The notes beneath the pieces were generated by a model, which was not told the DNA's origin, did not search any database, and saw only the letters and a list, made by a program, of their open reading frames with translations. Positions 47,041 through 55,724 of a stretch of 64,000 nt of DNA are shown here, one piece after another. Made by a program: the position numbers and the translations under genes. Position 1 is the first letter of the stretch. Every line of letters begins with the position of its first letter. Source of the DNA: Psychroflexus planctonicus (GTDB lineage: Bacteria > Bacteroidota > Bacteroidia > Flavobacteriales > Flavobacteriaceae); contig NZ_BMGM01000002.1 in NCBI RefSeq assembly GCF_014640195.1, forward strand, positions 62,001 through 126,000, in the 5' to 3' direction.

Positions 47041-49752
47041 ATGACATCAACCGAAATTCACGATAAAGTACAAGAACTCGTTAACAACTTCAATACAGAA
47101 CGTTTTATATACGACTTATTACGTGCCTACGGCATTTCCAAAACTTCCATTACCAGGCTTCAAAAAGGAGATTTCAACCTAGCCAAAAATAAAGATGAAA
47201 TCCTCTACAAAAAGAAACTCTTTTTTAAAGAAGTAGAAAGCGATAACCTAATGGCATTGGTGGACGATTATAGCAAGGATGAAAACCTAAAGCATAACCC
47301 ACGCTTTATTATCATTACCAACTATAAAGAGATTGCCGCTAAAGATACACGCACCAATAAAAACTTGCAGGTCAGCATAAAAGACTTACCTAAAAATCAT
47401 ACATTTTTCTTGCCTTGGGCAGGACAAGAAGTCTATACCGCCAGTAACGAAAACGAAGCCGATAGAAAAGCTTCCTACCGTATGGCAAAGTTGTATGATA
47501 TTTTAATTGAAGAAAATCCTGAAATACTAGAAAACGGAGTAAGAGAACTCAACCTATTTTTCTCACGTTTGCTATTTTGCTTTTTTGCAGAAGATACCGA
47601 TATCTTCCCCATAGAAGGCATGTTTACCAATACACTAATGCAACACACCCAAAAAGACGGGAGCGATGTACACTTGTATTTAGACAAACTATTCAAAGCC
47701 TTAAACACCAAAGACAATAGCAAGCAAGCGAGCTATATCAGCCAATTTCCTTATGTCAATGGGGGATTGTTTCAAGATGTGATTAGCATTCCAAAATTCA
47801 ATAAAGAAGCTAGAAATATACTCGAAGAAAGTGGTGAGTTAGATTGGAGTCACATCAACCCCGATATTTTTGGGTCCATGATTCAGGCAGTTGTGAATCC
47901 AGACCAACGGGGAAATTTAGGGATGCACTACACCTCTGTACCCAATATTATGAAGGTGATAAAACCTTTGTTTCTAGACGACTTATACGAAGAATTAGAA
48001 AAAGCCAAAGGCAACTCTAAAAAGCTAAGGAAACTACTAGACCGCATCAGCAAGCTTAAAATATTCGACCCCGCTTGTGGGAGTGGTAATTTCCTGATTA
48101 TTGCTTATAAAGAATTACGCAAACTAGAAATTGAAATCTGGCAAGCCTTATTAGAGACCGAACCCCAACAAAGCTTTATTTATTCCAACATACAGCTCAC
48201 CCAATTCTATGGCATAGAGATAGATGACTTTGCCCATGAAATTGCCAAATTATCACTATGGCTGGCAGAACACCAAATGAACAAATATTTTGAAAACCAA
48301 CTCGAACTCGGTAAATCCAACCCCATTTTACCTTTAAAAGCTTCAGGAAACATAACACACGCCAACGCCACTCGTGTCGATTGGGAAGACGTTTGCCCTA
48401 AACATAAAGATGATGAAATTTATTTGTTAGGGAATCCACCTTATTTGGGTAGAAGTTTAAGAGATACCAAACAACAAGAAGATATGGATTTTGTATTTCA
48501 AGGGAAAAAAAATTATAAAGATTTAGATTATATAACTTGCTGGTTTATTAAAGGTTCTAACTTTTTAAAGGATTCCAACTCTAAGTTAGCTTTCGTATCT
48601 ACCAACTCAATTTGTCAAGGCACTCAGGTAAGCTTATTATGGCCTCATTTACTAGAGAAAAAATTGGCTATATTTTTTGCGCATCAATCATTTAAGTGGA
48701 ATAATAATGCAAAGGGAAATGCAGGTGTTTCTGTAGTTATAATAGGCTTAAGCAATTCTTTTAATGGCTCAAAAGTTTTATATTCAGATATAGGTTATAA
48801 GTATGTACAAAACATTAGTCCATATTTAACTGATTCTAAAGATTTAGTGATAACAAACAGATATAGTCCTTTATCAAATATTCCTGAAATCTGCTTAGGG
48901 AATGCACCAAAAGATGGAGGTGCTTTAATAATAAGCGATACAGAGTTTGAAGAATATAAAAATAATAATCAAATATTAAAATACATAAAAAAATATATTG
49001 GTGCAAATGAGTTCATTAAGGGGAATTATAGATATTGTTTATGGTTAACGGATGATGATATTAAAGAAGCTGGGGAGATTAATGAAATAGCTATGAGATT
49101 GGATAGTTGCAAAAAAATGAGATTAAATAGCAAGAAAAAACAAACTCAAAAACTAGCAAGTATTCCTCACAAATTTGGTGAAATTAGATATAAAAAAAGT
49201 TCGTCAGTAATTATACCAAGTGTTTCATCTGAACGTAGAAATTATATTCCTATTGGTTTCTTAGATAAAAACTGGATAGTTTCAAATTCTGCTTTTGTTA
49301 TATATGATGCAGAACCTTGGCTTTTTGGCATAATATCATCGAATATGCATATGGTTTGGGTGAAAGCAGTAGCGGGAAGGTTAGAGTCAAGACTAAGATA
49401 TTCTTCTCAGCTTTGCTATAACACCTTCCCATTCCCCGAAATAAGTAAAGTCAAAAAAGCCAATATCGAAGAAAATGTATATGCGGTTTTGGAAGAACGA
49501 GAAAAGCATCCCGAAAAAACCATGGCAGAGCTGTACGACCCCGATAAAATGCCCAAAGGCTTACGCCAAGCCCACAAAGACCTAGACGAAGCCGTAGAGC
49601 GTTGCTACCGCCTACAACCCTTCCAAAACGACACCGAGCGTTTAGAGTATTTGTTTAAGGAGTACGAAAAGATGATAGCTAAAGACACCTTGTTTCAACC
49701 TGCCCGCCGTGGTGGGAAGCAGAAAAAGACCAGGAAAAAGAAAGTGAAATAG
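47041..49752 (+). CDS. MmeI/YeeA-type N6-adenine DNA methyltransferase (DrmMI or YeeA role)
   Basis: The 903-residue protein has the MmeI-family layout: N-terminal domain, helical spacer, methyltransferase with motif I FDPACGSGNF (342-351) and motif IV GNPPYLG (464-470), a target recognition domain (about 600-800) and a C-terminal helical part. The N-terminal nuclease motif D...ExK of true type IIL enzymes is not seen (only ILYKKKLFFKEVES), so it methylates without cutting. The central coding region (48.4-49.4 kb) is more AT-rich than both ends, hinting at exchange of the recognition domain. It could serve DISARM (DrmMI), the YeeB/YeeC pair downstream, or both. Confidence 0.88.
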   Translation: MTSTEIHDKVQELVNNFNTERFIYDLLRAYGISKTSITRLQKGDFNLAKNKDEILYKKKLFFKEVESDNLMALVDDYSKDENLKHNPRFIIITNYKEIAAKDTRTNKNLQVSIKDLPKNHTFFLPWAGQEVYTASNENEADRKASYRMAKLYDILIEENPEILENGVRELNLFFSRLLFCFFAEDTDIFPIEGMFTNTLMQHTQKDGSDVHLYLDKLFKALNTKDNSKQASYISQFPYVNGGLFQDVISIPKFNKEARNILEESGELDWSHINPDIFGSMIQAVVNPDQRGNLGMHYTSVPNIMKVIKPLFLDDLYEELEKAKGNSKKLRKLLDRISKLKIFDPACGSGNFLIIAYKELRKLEIEIWQALLETEPQQSFIYSNIQLTQFYGIEIDDFAHEIAKLSLWLAEHQMNKYFENQLELGKSNPILPLKASGNITHANATRVDWEDVCPKHKDDEIYLLGNPPYLGRSLRDTKQQEDMDFVFQGKKNYKDLDYITCWFIKGSNFLKDSNSKLAFVSTNSICQGTQVSLLWPHLLEKKLAIFFAHQSFKWNNNAKGNAGVSVVIIGLSNSFNGSKVLYSDIGYKYVQNISPYLTDSKDLVITNRYSPLSNIPEICLGNAPKDGGALIISDTEFEEYKNNNQILKYIKKYIGANEFIKGNYRYCLWLTDDDIKEAGEINEIAMRLDSCKKMRLNSKKKQTQKLASIPHKFGEIRYKKSSSVIIPSVSSERRNYIPIGFLDKNWIVSNSAFVIYDAEPWLFGIISSNMHMVWVKAVAGRLESRLRYSSQLCYNTFPFPEISKVKKANIEENVYAVLEEREKHPEKTMAELYDPDKMPKGLRQAHKDLDEAVERCYRLQPFQNDTERLEYLFKEYEKMIAKDTLFQPARRGGKQKKTRKKKVK

Positions 49753-49799
49753 CACAGGGGGACACTAATGTTCCTCTGTGAAAATGAATTAAAATAGAT

Positions 49800-49905
49800 T
49801 AAGCAAGATGTATTTTAAAATAAGCAAGGTAATAATTAAGAACGTAAAATATTGTTTTACAGTTGTTTATATGAATTAAGCAAGATTTGTGTAGAAATAA
49901 GCAAG
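49800..49905 (+). repeat. four TAAGCAAG repeats in the TA promoter region
   Basis: Copies lie at 49800-49807, 49821-49828, 49877-49884 and 49898-49905. The spacing is 21, 56 and 21 bases, so each pair is two helical turns apart. They lie 35-140 bp upstream of the promoter at 49940 and look like an operator. Confidence 0.65.
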
Positions 49906-49939
49906 ACAGAGTCAAGTCTATTAAATAATATTTAAATCT

Positions 49940-49970
49940 TTTGTTAAACAAGCTTTATATACTACATTTG
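49940..49970 (+). promoter_or_regulatory. consensus Bacteroidota promoter
   Basis: TTTG (49940-49943), exactly 19 bases, and TACATTTG (49963-49970) match the consensus TTTG-N19-TAnnTTTG fully. It drives the three-gene unit starting at 50003. Confidence 0.8.
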
Positions 49971-50002
49971 CATCCTGAGTTAGGCTCAATAAACAAAATA
50001 AA

Positions 50003-50284
50003 ATGGAAACTATACTTGAAAGATTGAAGATGTATTTCGAAAATACATCACCAGAACAAGTAAAGGAAGATTGGGAAAAAACTAAAAAATACGATAAAGT
50101 TGAAAGCCCAAGCGTAGAAACCTTTATTGAAGTATCTAAGCAATTAATAGATGTTGGTAAATTTCAGAATAATTTACCTCCAGAAAACTTGATTAATAAC
50201 TTTGAAAATCCGAACTTTAGTTCGGATTTTTTTTATCTAAAATGTAAAGCATGGAAAACACAAAAAGAGCAAGTTTCTCAATAG
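50003..50284 (+). CDS. small acidic protein, candidate antitoxin of the SecB-like module
   Basis: The 93 residues begin METILERLKMYFENTSPEQVKEDW, with SPSVETFIEVSKQL following. Small proteins of this type are found in Bacteroidota beside unknown partner genes. The last 25 residues are encoded across a perfect hairpin with a T-run (50207-50231), so a part of the transcripts may stop there. It overlaps the SecB-like gene by 34 bases. The antitoxin role is inferred from position only. Confidence 0.5.
   Translation: METILERLKMYFENTSPEQVKEDWEKTKKYDKVESPSVETFIEVSKQLIDVGKFQNNLPPENLINNFENPNFSSDFFYLKCKAWKTQKEQVSQ
50207..50231 (+). terminator. terminator-like hairpin inside the 50003 gene
   Basis: AATCCGAACT/AGTTCGGATT arms with a T-run of eight lie within the coding sequence. 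It may act as an attenuator between the first and second genes. Confidence 0.6.
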
Positions 50285-50679
50285 AAAAATATTATTTCAA
50301 TGAAGTTCATATCGTTATGAATCAACGAACTAGTGAAAATTTATTTGTAGATTTTAATCCTAGTGGTAAGTTTATAGTAAATGAAAAAAAATATATTTTA
50401 TCTTTTATTTTTTCAGCTTTTTCTTCAAAAGAAAAAGACACAGCACCTTTTGTACAAGTTAAGTGTGTAGGTGTTTTTAAATTTGATGATGTAAACAGTA
50501 TCGATGATGTGCCCGATTTTTTCTACCGAAACAGCATCGCTATTTTATTCCCTTATATGCGTGCATATGTAAGCATGGTTACAAATCAAGCTAACATACC
50601 CCAAATCATGTTACCTACTTTAAATCTATCAGCATTAGAGAAGCCACTTAAAGATAATACGCAAGTAATCAAAGAGTAA
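50251..50679 (+). CDS. SecB-like chaperone (TA-chaperone type)
   Basis: The 142-residue protein follows the SecB fold pattern: SIEKYYFNEVHI at the start, LSFIFSAFSS strands, and a C-terminal FPYMRAYVSMVTNQANIPQIMLPTLNLSAL, which corresponds to the SecB signature FPYAR..I..L....G.PPLLL.PINF. Besides export, SecB-like proteins are known as the chaperone in toxin-antitoxin-chaperone (TAC) systems, where they protect the antitoxin. Its position between a small protein and an ART-like protein suggests that role. Confidence 0.72.
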   Translation: MENTKRASFSIEKYYFNEVHIVMNQRTSENLFVDFNPSGKFIVNEKKYILSFIFSAFSSKEKDTAPFVQVKCVGVFKFDDVNSIDDVPDFFYRNSIAILFPYMRAYVSMVTNQANIPQIMLPTLNLSALEKPLKDNTQVIKE

Positions 50680-50683
50680 AAGT

Positions 50684-51253
50684 TTGGAAAACACAAAGAT
50701 TTATCAAACACTAGAAAATAAAGAAAATCCAGATGAAGTGGAAAACGATGGTCCTTTCCATTGCAATTGGAGAAATTCATGGCTTGGTGATGGTTATTAC
50801 TTTTGGGATTCCTTTATAGAAAATGCACATTGGTGGGGCGTGTCACACTGTAATCGTTCATACATAATATGCGAAGCAGTTGTAGATTTAGACGATAATA
50901 ATTGTTTTGATTTAGTGGGTAATACTAAGCATTTGATGGATTTTGGTGATAGTATAGATTTTATGAAAGAAAAAGGTATGCTTACTAGTAAAACTACTGT
51001 AAGTAGAGTGATACATTTTATGCAATCTAATCGAATACTACCAAATTATAGTGTGATAAGAGCATACGGCATAAACTCAAAGTCAAAAGATTATCAACCA
51101 AATTACAGAATTATTTTTGAACCAAACAGACCATTCCAATACTTACCATACAAACCAGAAATACAACTCTGTATATTAAAGTTTAACAACATAAACTTTA
51201 GAAATTATAAAATCGTTTACCCAGATGAGTATATCGATGGGTATGCGATTTAG
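50684..51253 (+). CDS. DUF3990/ADP-ribosyltransferase-like protein, candidate toxin
   Basis: The 189 residues start at TTG (no ATG in a suitable place), 4 bp after the SecB-like gene. Near the N-terminus WLGDGYYFWDSFIENAHWWG resembles the GxGfYfxxxxxxAxxWa motif of DUF3990 and related ART toxins, followed by CEAVVDLDDNNCFDL. Catalytic residues cannot be fixed by eye. Its first bases repeat the start of the SecB-like gene (13 identical bases, both MENTK). Confidence 0.5.
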   Translation: MENTKIYQTLENKENPDEVENDGPFHCNWRNSWLGDGYYFWDSFIENAHWWGVSHCNRSYIICEAVVDLDDNNCFDLVGNTKHLMDFGDSIDFMKEKGMLTSKTTVSRVIHFMQSNRILPNYSVIRAYGINSKSKDYQPNYRIIFEPNRPFQYLPYKPEIQLCILKFNNINFRNYKIVYPDEYIDGYAI

Positions 51254-51539
51254 TTTATATATTTTATTAAACTATAGTCGAGACTTAGACGGGATTTATG
51301 TTCAAAAAAAAATAAACGAAAAATAAAATGAAAAATAAAAATCATAAACCATTCATTTTCAGAAATATAATTGTTTTTGTTTATTTTTAAAAGTTTGATA
51401 AATAAAATGCTGGATTCAAGAATAAATGAAACACGCATGTACAAATTTTCTACACACAAGAGAATGATTATACGTGTCGCATCTGACAACTGAAAAACAA
51501 TAAATATAAACAGATGAAAATAAAAACAACATAATTATG

Positions 51540-51580
51540 GTTTAACTAAAATAGACATTAGCAATTTTTATTAGTTAAAC
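51540..51580. promoter_or_regulatory. inverted repeat upstream of the YeeB-type helicase
   Basis: GTTTAACTA and TAGTTAAAC form 9-bp perfect arms with 23 bases between. It lies in the gene-free stretch 51254-51683 and could be a regulator site. Nothing else was seen in this gap. Confidence 0.45.
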
Positions 51581-51683
51581 TTTTAGACAAACTTTTATTT
51601 AAAGTTATGATATACAGTAATTAACGAATAAAAAGATTAGATATACTACATATATAATTAGATAAACTTTTCAAAAACACACC

Positions 51684-53654
51684 ATGCCAGACTTAGTAAA
51701 CGTAACCTACAAACAAACAGGAAAAAGTAAGAAAACCAACGCAATGGGTATGCGTGAAATGCAGGAGCGAGCTTATGAAGCTAGGTCAGCGCAATACCTA
51801 TTAATAAAAGCGCCACCAGCATCGGGTAAGTCAAGAGCATTGATGTTTATAGGTTTAGACAAACTAAGGGAACAAGGCTTAAAAAAAGTAATTGTAGCCG
51901 TTCCTGAACGTTCTATAGGCAGTTCATTTGCACCTACTGAGCTGAAAAAGTTTGGTTTTTTCGAAGATTGGAATCCCAATCCTAAATACAACTTATGTAC
52001 ACCAGGTAGTGAAAAATCAAAAGTAGATGCCTTCATTAATTTTATGAACAGCAATGAAGAAATTCTAATTTGCACCCATGCCACACTTCGTTTTGCATTT
52101 GATGCCATAGAAGAAAAAGAATTCAATAATACCGTAATTGCCATAGATGAATTTCATCACGTATCTGCCGAAGGCACTAATCGCTTAGGAAGCGTTTTAA
52201 ATACCATAATGGCAAAGTCAACTGCTCATATTGTAGCTATGACAGGTTCATATTTTAGGGGAGACAGCGTACCGATTTTATTGCCCGAAACAGAAGCTAA
52301 ATTCATCAAAGTAAAATACGATTACTACGAACAATTAAATGGATATGAATACCTAAAATCATTAGGGATAGGTTATCATTTTTACCAACGTAAATACACA
52401 TCGGCTATTCATGAAATATTAGATGAAAACAAAAAAACCATCATTCATATTCCTAGTGTCAATTCAGGAGAATCGACCAAAGATAAATTTGAAGAAGTAA
52501 ACAGAATCCTTGAAACTATTGGAGAATTAGAATACCAAGACCCTGTAACAGGAGTTCTGTATGTAAAGTCAAGCAAGACAGGAAAGCTCATTAAAATAGC
52601 AGACTTAGTAAATGACGACCAAAAAGCAAGAGATAAAATTCAAAACTATTTACGTAATATCAAATCAGCAGAAGATATTGATATGATTATTGCTTTAGGT
52701 ATGGCAAAAGAAGGCTTTGATTGGCCTTATTGCGAGCAAGCTTTAACGGTGGGTTACAGGGGTTCATTAACTGAAATCATTCAGATAATTGGTAGAGCAA
52801 CAAGAGATAGTGAAAATAAAACACATGCACAATTCACCAACCTAATCGCTCAACCCGATGCACAAGATGATGAAGTAAAAATCTCTGTAAATAATATGTT
52901 GAAGGCCATAACCGCTTCGTTGTTAATGGAACAAGTATTAGCACCTAATTTTAAGTTCAAAGCAAAATATAGTGAAGATGATGAAAACGAATATGAAGAA
53001 GGAAATGCAAGTGGACATCAAGTAAATGAAGATGAAAGCACCATTAAAATAAGGGGCTTTAAAGAACCATCAACCGCTAAGGTAAGTCAGATAATTGAAT
53101 CTGATTTAAACGATTTGAAAGCAAAGATTTTGCAAGATAATGATATGCTAAAGGCAATGCCAAGCGAAAACATCGAGCCAGAAGTCATCAATCAGGTTTT
53201 AATTCCAAAAATCATTAAAGAAACTTATCCTGATTTATCAGATGATGAAATAGAAGAAGTAAGGCAACACATCGTTACAGATTCAGTTATAAAAAACGGT
53301 ACTATTGAAGAACAAGGCAATCGTAAATTCATCAAAATGGCAGATACCTTTGTCAATATAGACGATATTCATATCGATTTAATAGATAGCATCAATCCAT
53401 TTCAAAAAGCTTTCGAAATTCTATCAAAATCAGTAACCACAAAAGTACTGAGAACCATTCAGGAAACCATTGATGCATCTAGAATTCAAATGACGGAAGA
53501 TGAAGCAATAGTTTTATGGCCTAAAATTAAAGCTTGGGTACAAAAAACAGGTAAAAATCCAGACATAAAATCATTAGACCCAAAAGAAAAAAGAATGGCA
53601 GAAGCTGTTATTTTTATCAAAGAATTAAAACGCAAACGAAACAAAAATGCCTAA
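51684..53654 (+). CDS. yeeB: YeeB-type DEAD/DEAH-box helicase
   Basis: The 656-residue SF2 protein has Walker A APPASGKS (43-50), box II DEFH (155-158) in IAIDEFHHVSAEG, AMTGSY as motif III, and the C-terminal motifs LGMAKEGFDWPYCEQAL and QIIGRATRDS. It ends with a helical region. It overlaps the GIY-YIG gene by 8 bases. This pair with an MmeI-type methyltransferase is the arrangement I recall from the B. subtilis yeeABC genes. Here a three-gene unit separates it from the methyltransferase. Confidence 0.82.
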   Translation: MPDLVNVTYKQTGKSKKTNAMGMREMQERAYEARSAQYLLIKAPPASGKSRALMFIGLDKLREQGLKKVIVAVPERSIGSSFAPTELKKFGFFEDWNPNPKYNLCTPGSEKSKVDAFINFMNSNEEILICTHATLRFAFDAIEEKEFNNTVIAIDEFHHVSAEGTNRLGSVLNTIMAKSTAHIVAMTGSYFRGDSVPILLPETEAKFIKVKYDYYEQLNGYEYLKSLGIGYHFYQRKYTSAIHEILDENKKTIIHIPSVNSGESTKDKFEEVNRILETIGELEYQDPVTGVLYVKSSKTGKLIKIADLVNDDQKARDKIQNYLRNIKSAEDIDMIIALGMAKEGFDWPYCEQALTVGYRGSLTEIIQIIGRATRDSENKTHAQFTNLIAQPDAQDDEVKISVNNMLKAITASLLMEQVLAPNFKFKAKYSEDDENEYEEGNASGHQVNEDESTIKIRGFKEPSTAKVSQIIESDLNDLKAKILQDNDMLKAMPSENIEPEVINQVLIPKIIKETYPDLSDDEIEEVRQHIVTDSVIKNGTIEEQGNRKFIKMADTFVNIDDIHIDLIDSINPFQKAFEILSKSVTTKVLRTIQETIDASRIQMTEDEAIVLWPKIKAWVQKTGKNPDIKSLDPKEKRMAEAVIFIKELKRKRNKNA

Positions 53655-54849
53655 AAAGAAATTAAGCATAGACGATATTTTTGAAGATGATGATTTAGGT
53701 ATTCTAGATGAAAATAACACATCATCACAAGTAAAAACAGCAGATACACGTTTGTTAGAATCCTTTGAAGAAGTCAATGCATTTATAGATGAACACAACC
53801 GTGAACCGGAACAAGGTAATGGCATAACAGAAATGCGTTTATACATGCGTTTAAAAGGGTTTAGAGAAAATGATAAAAAGAAGTTTCAATTAAAAGATGC
53901 AGACCGACATAACCTACTATTTGAACCTAAAAAACCTGAATCAATAGACGATATCCTAAATGATGATTTAGGAATACTTGATGAAGACGATGTAGATGAA
54001 AGCATCTTTGATTTTAAACATACACCAAAAGAAAAAAAGGAAGCAGATTTTGTAGCGCAACGAAAACCGATGTCAGATAGTGAATTTGAGAAATACGATA
54101 AGCTATTCAAAAAAGTGCATAAAGAATTAAAGCTAGGTTTAAGAAGTTTAAAACCTTTTAAAAATGTAGAAAAGAATTTAATTGAAGGTAAATTCTACAT
54201 ATTAGACGGGGTAATGCTTTATTTGGAAGTAGGAGATATTTCAGAAGCCGTTAGAGAATTTGGCGAAAGAACCAGAAAAGACGTACGTACAAGAACAGTT
54301 TTCGACAATGGTACATATAGCAATATGTTTTATCGCTCATTAGGCAAGCAATTATACAAAGGTGGTCGTATCGTAACCGATTTAGAAAAAGACAGTGAAA
54401 AAGAATTATTTACAAACGCAGAACAGTTAGATACCGAAGACCAAGAAACAGGTTGGATTTATGTATTAAAATCAAAGTCAAACCACCCAGAAATAAGTAA
54501 AATCAAGAACCTTTATAAAATAGGTTTTTCAACCGTTCCAGTTCAAAAAAGACTAATAAACGCTAGTAAAGAAGCAACCTATTTAAACGCAGATGTAGAG
54601 CTTATATCAAGCTTTAAATGTGTAAATGTAAATACCCAAAAATTTGAAAACTTAATACATCGATTCTTTAAACCAGCTCAATTACAAATTGACATTTATG
54701 ATAAAAATAATAACAGAATAACCCCAAGAGAATGGTTTGTTGTTCATTATGATATAATTGAAAGAGCAATAGGTTTAATCATTTCTGGGGATATCATCAA
54801 CTATCATTATGATTTTAAAAATAAATTTATTGTTAAAGTCACAAAATAG
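53647..54849 (+). CDS. yeeC: YeeC-type GIY-YIG (T5orf172) nuclease
   Basis: The 400-residue protein has two copies of an acidic motif, SIDDIFEDDDLGILDE (7-22) and SIDDILNDDLGILDE (99-113), then a linker, a middle domain (about 125-250), and a C-terminal T5orf172-type GIY-YIG nuclease: GWIYVLKS (269-276), LYKIGFS (289-295), R302 and E334 in FENLIHRFF. The start codon lies inside the helicase gene. It is the likely DNA-cutting component of the system. Confidence 0.82.
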   Translation: MPKKKLSIDDIFEDDDLGILDENNTSSQVKTADTRLLESFEEVNAFIDEHNREPEQGNGITEMRLYMRLKGFRENDKKKFQLKDADRHNLLFEPKKPESIDDILNDDLGILDEDDVDESIFDFKHTPKEKKEADFVAQRKPMSDSEFEKYDKLFKKVHKELKLGLRSLKPFKNVEKNLIEGKFYILDGVMLYLEVGDISEAVREFGERTRKDVRTRTVFDNGTYSNMFYRSLGKQLYKGGRIVTDLEKDSEKELFTNAEQLDTEDQETGWIYVLKSKSNHPEISKIKNLYKIGFSTVPVQKRLINASKEATYLNADVELISSFKCVNVNTQKFENLIHRFFKPAQLQIDIYDKNNNRITPREWFVVHYDIIERAIGLIISGDIINYHYDFKNKFIVKVTK

Positions 54850-55006
54850 TATAATTAAGCTTATTTTTAATTATTATGATTAAACATTCTTAAATCGCAT
54901 ACTAATGATAGATTTTTCTTTAACTATATATAAAGATTCTAAAAGGTAAAAATCTATATAGGTATATGCGTTGCATATATACTAGGGTTTTGTATAATTT
55001 AAAAGT

Positions 55007-55014
55007 TAAATTTG
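55007..55014 (+). promoter_or_regulatory. -7 element TAAATTTG
   Basis: It matches TAnnTTTG and precedes the 55117 gene by about 100 bases; the -33 box is not convincing. Confidence 0.35.
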
Positions 55015-55116
55015 CAATACTCTATATGTATGGTCTTATAAAGCATATTCTTGTTATACTTTAAAATATTGTACATTGCAAAAGTTAAAAAAAATTTTGT
55101 AAAAATTGTACTAATA

Positions 55117-55695
55117 ATGGAAAATATAAAATTATCGTTAATAGAACGTTTTAAAACCTTTAAACCAAAGTCAAATATTATTATTTACGATAAATGTAAA
55201 AACTTTGATTTTTTACACAGAATTTTTTTACTTTTTGATATACCTGTTACAGTTTTAAGTGGTGAAGATTTAGATAGTGTAGCAAAAACTATTTCAATTT
55301 TCGATTTAGGCGAAATATCATTTGAAGATATACCAGAAAAGCTTAATATAAAAATTGGTGAAAATGTGGACACTAAAGACTTAAAATCAATAATCAGTCT
55401 ATTAGAGCCATTCGGTTTAAAAGAAGTTGTGTACTTAAATGACCTTGAATCTAATACAATTTATATTGGTGGTAATGTTGAACCTTATCAAGAAATATTT
55501 ACTATAAAAAAAACATTAGGTATATTAGAAAATACGTCAGTAGGCGCTTTTTTAAAAAATATGTGGAAAGATGCAGAAAGAGATAACAATTTTAGACTTC
55601 AACAACAAAAAGATTCATATTATGGTAGCATGAATGATGATTTTTACCGCCAAGCTTTTGATAACGATGAATCTAATGAATGGAACATAGATTAA
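55117..55695 (+). CDS. unknown soluble protein
   Basis: The start is put at 55117 (MENIKLSLIERFKTF); the longer frame begins in low-complexity DNA. The 192 residues have alternating strands and helices (IIIYDKCKNFDFLHRIF; VTVLSGEDL) and a Gln/Asn-rich end. No family is recognised. The IS982 copy inserted 29 bp after its stop codon. Confidence 0.6.
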   Translation: MENIKLSLIERFKTFKPKSNIIIYDKCKNFDFLHRIFLLFDIPVTVLSGEDLDSVAKTISIFDLGEISFEDIPEKLNIKIGENVDTKDLKSIISLLEPFGLKEVVYLNDLESNTIYIGGNVEPYQEIFTIKKTLGILENTSVGAFLKNMWKDAERDNNFRLQQQKDSYYGSMNDDFYRQAFDNDESNEWNID

Positions 55696-55724
55696 ATCAT
55701 TAAACAATAATTTAAATATTTAAA

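Noticed and set aside
47041-49752. Type IIL restriction-modification enzyme with both cutting and methylation
   Set aside because: The N-terminal D...ExK nuclease motif was not found, so only methylation is claimed.
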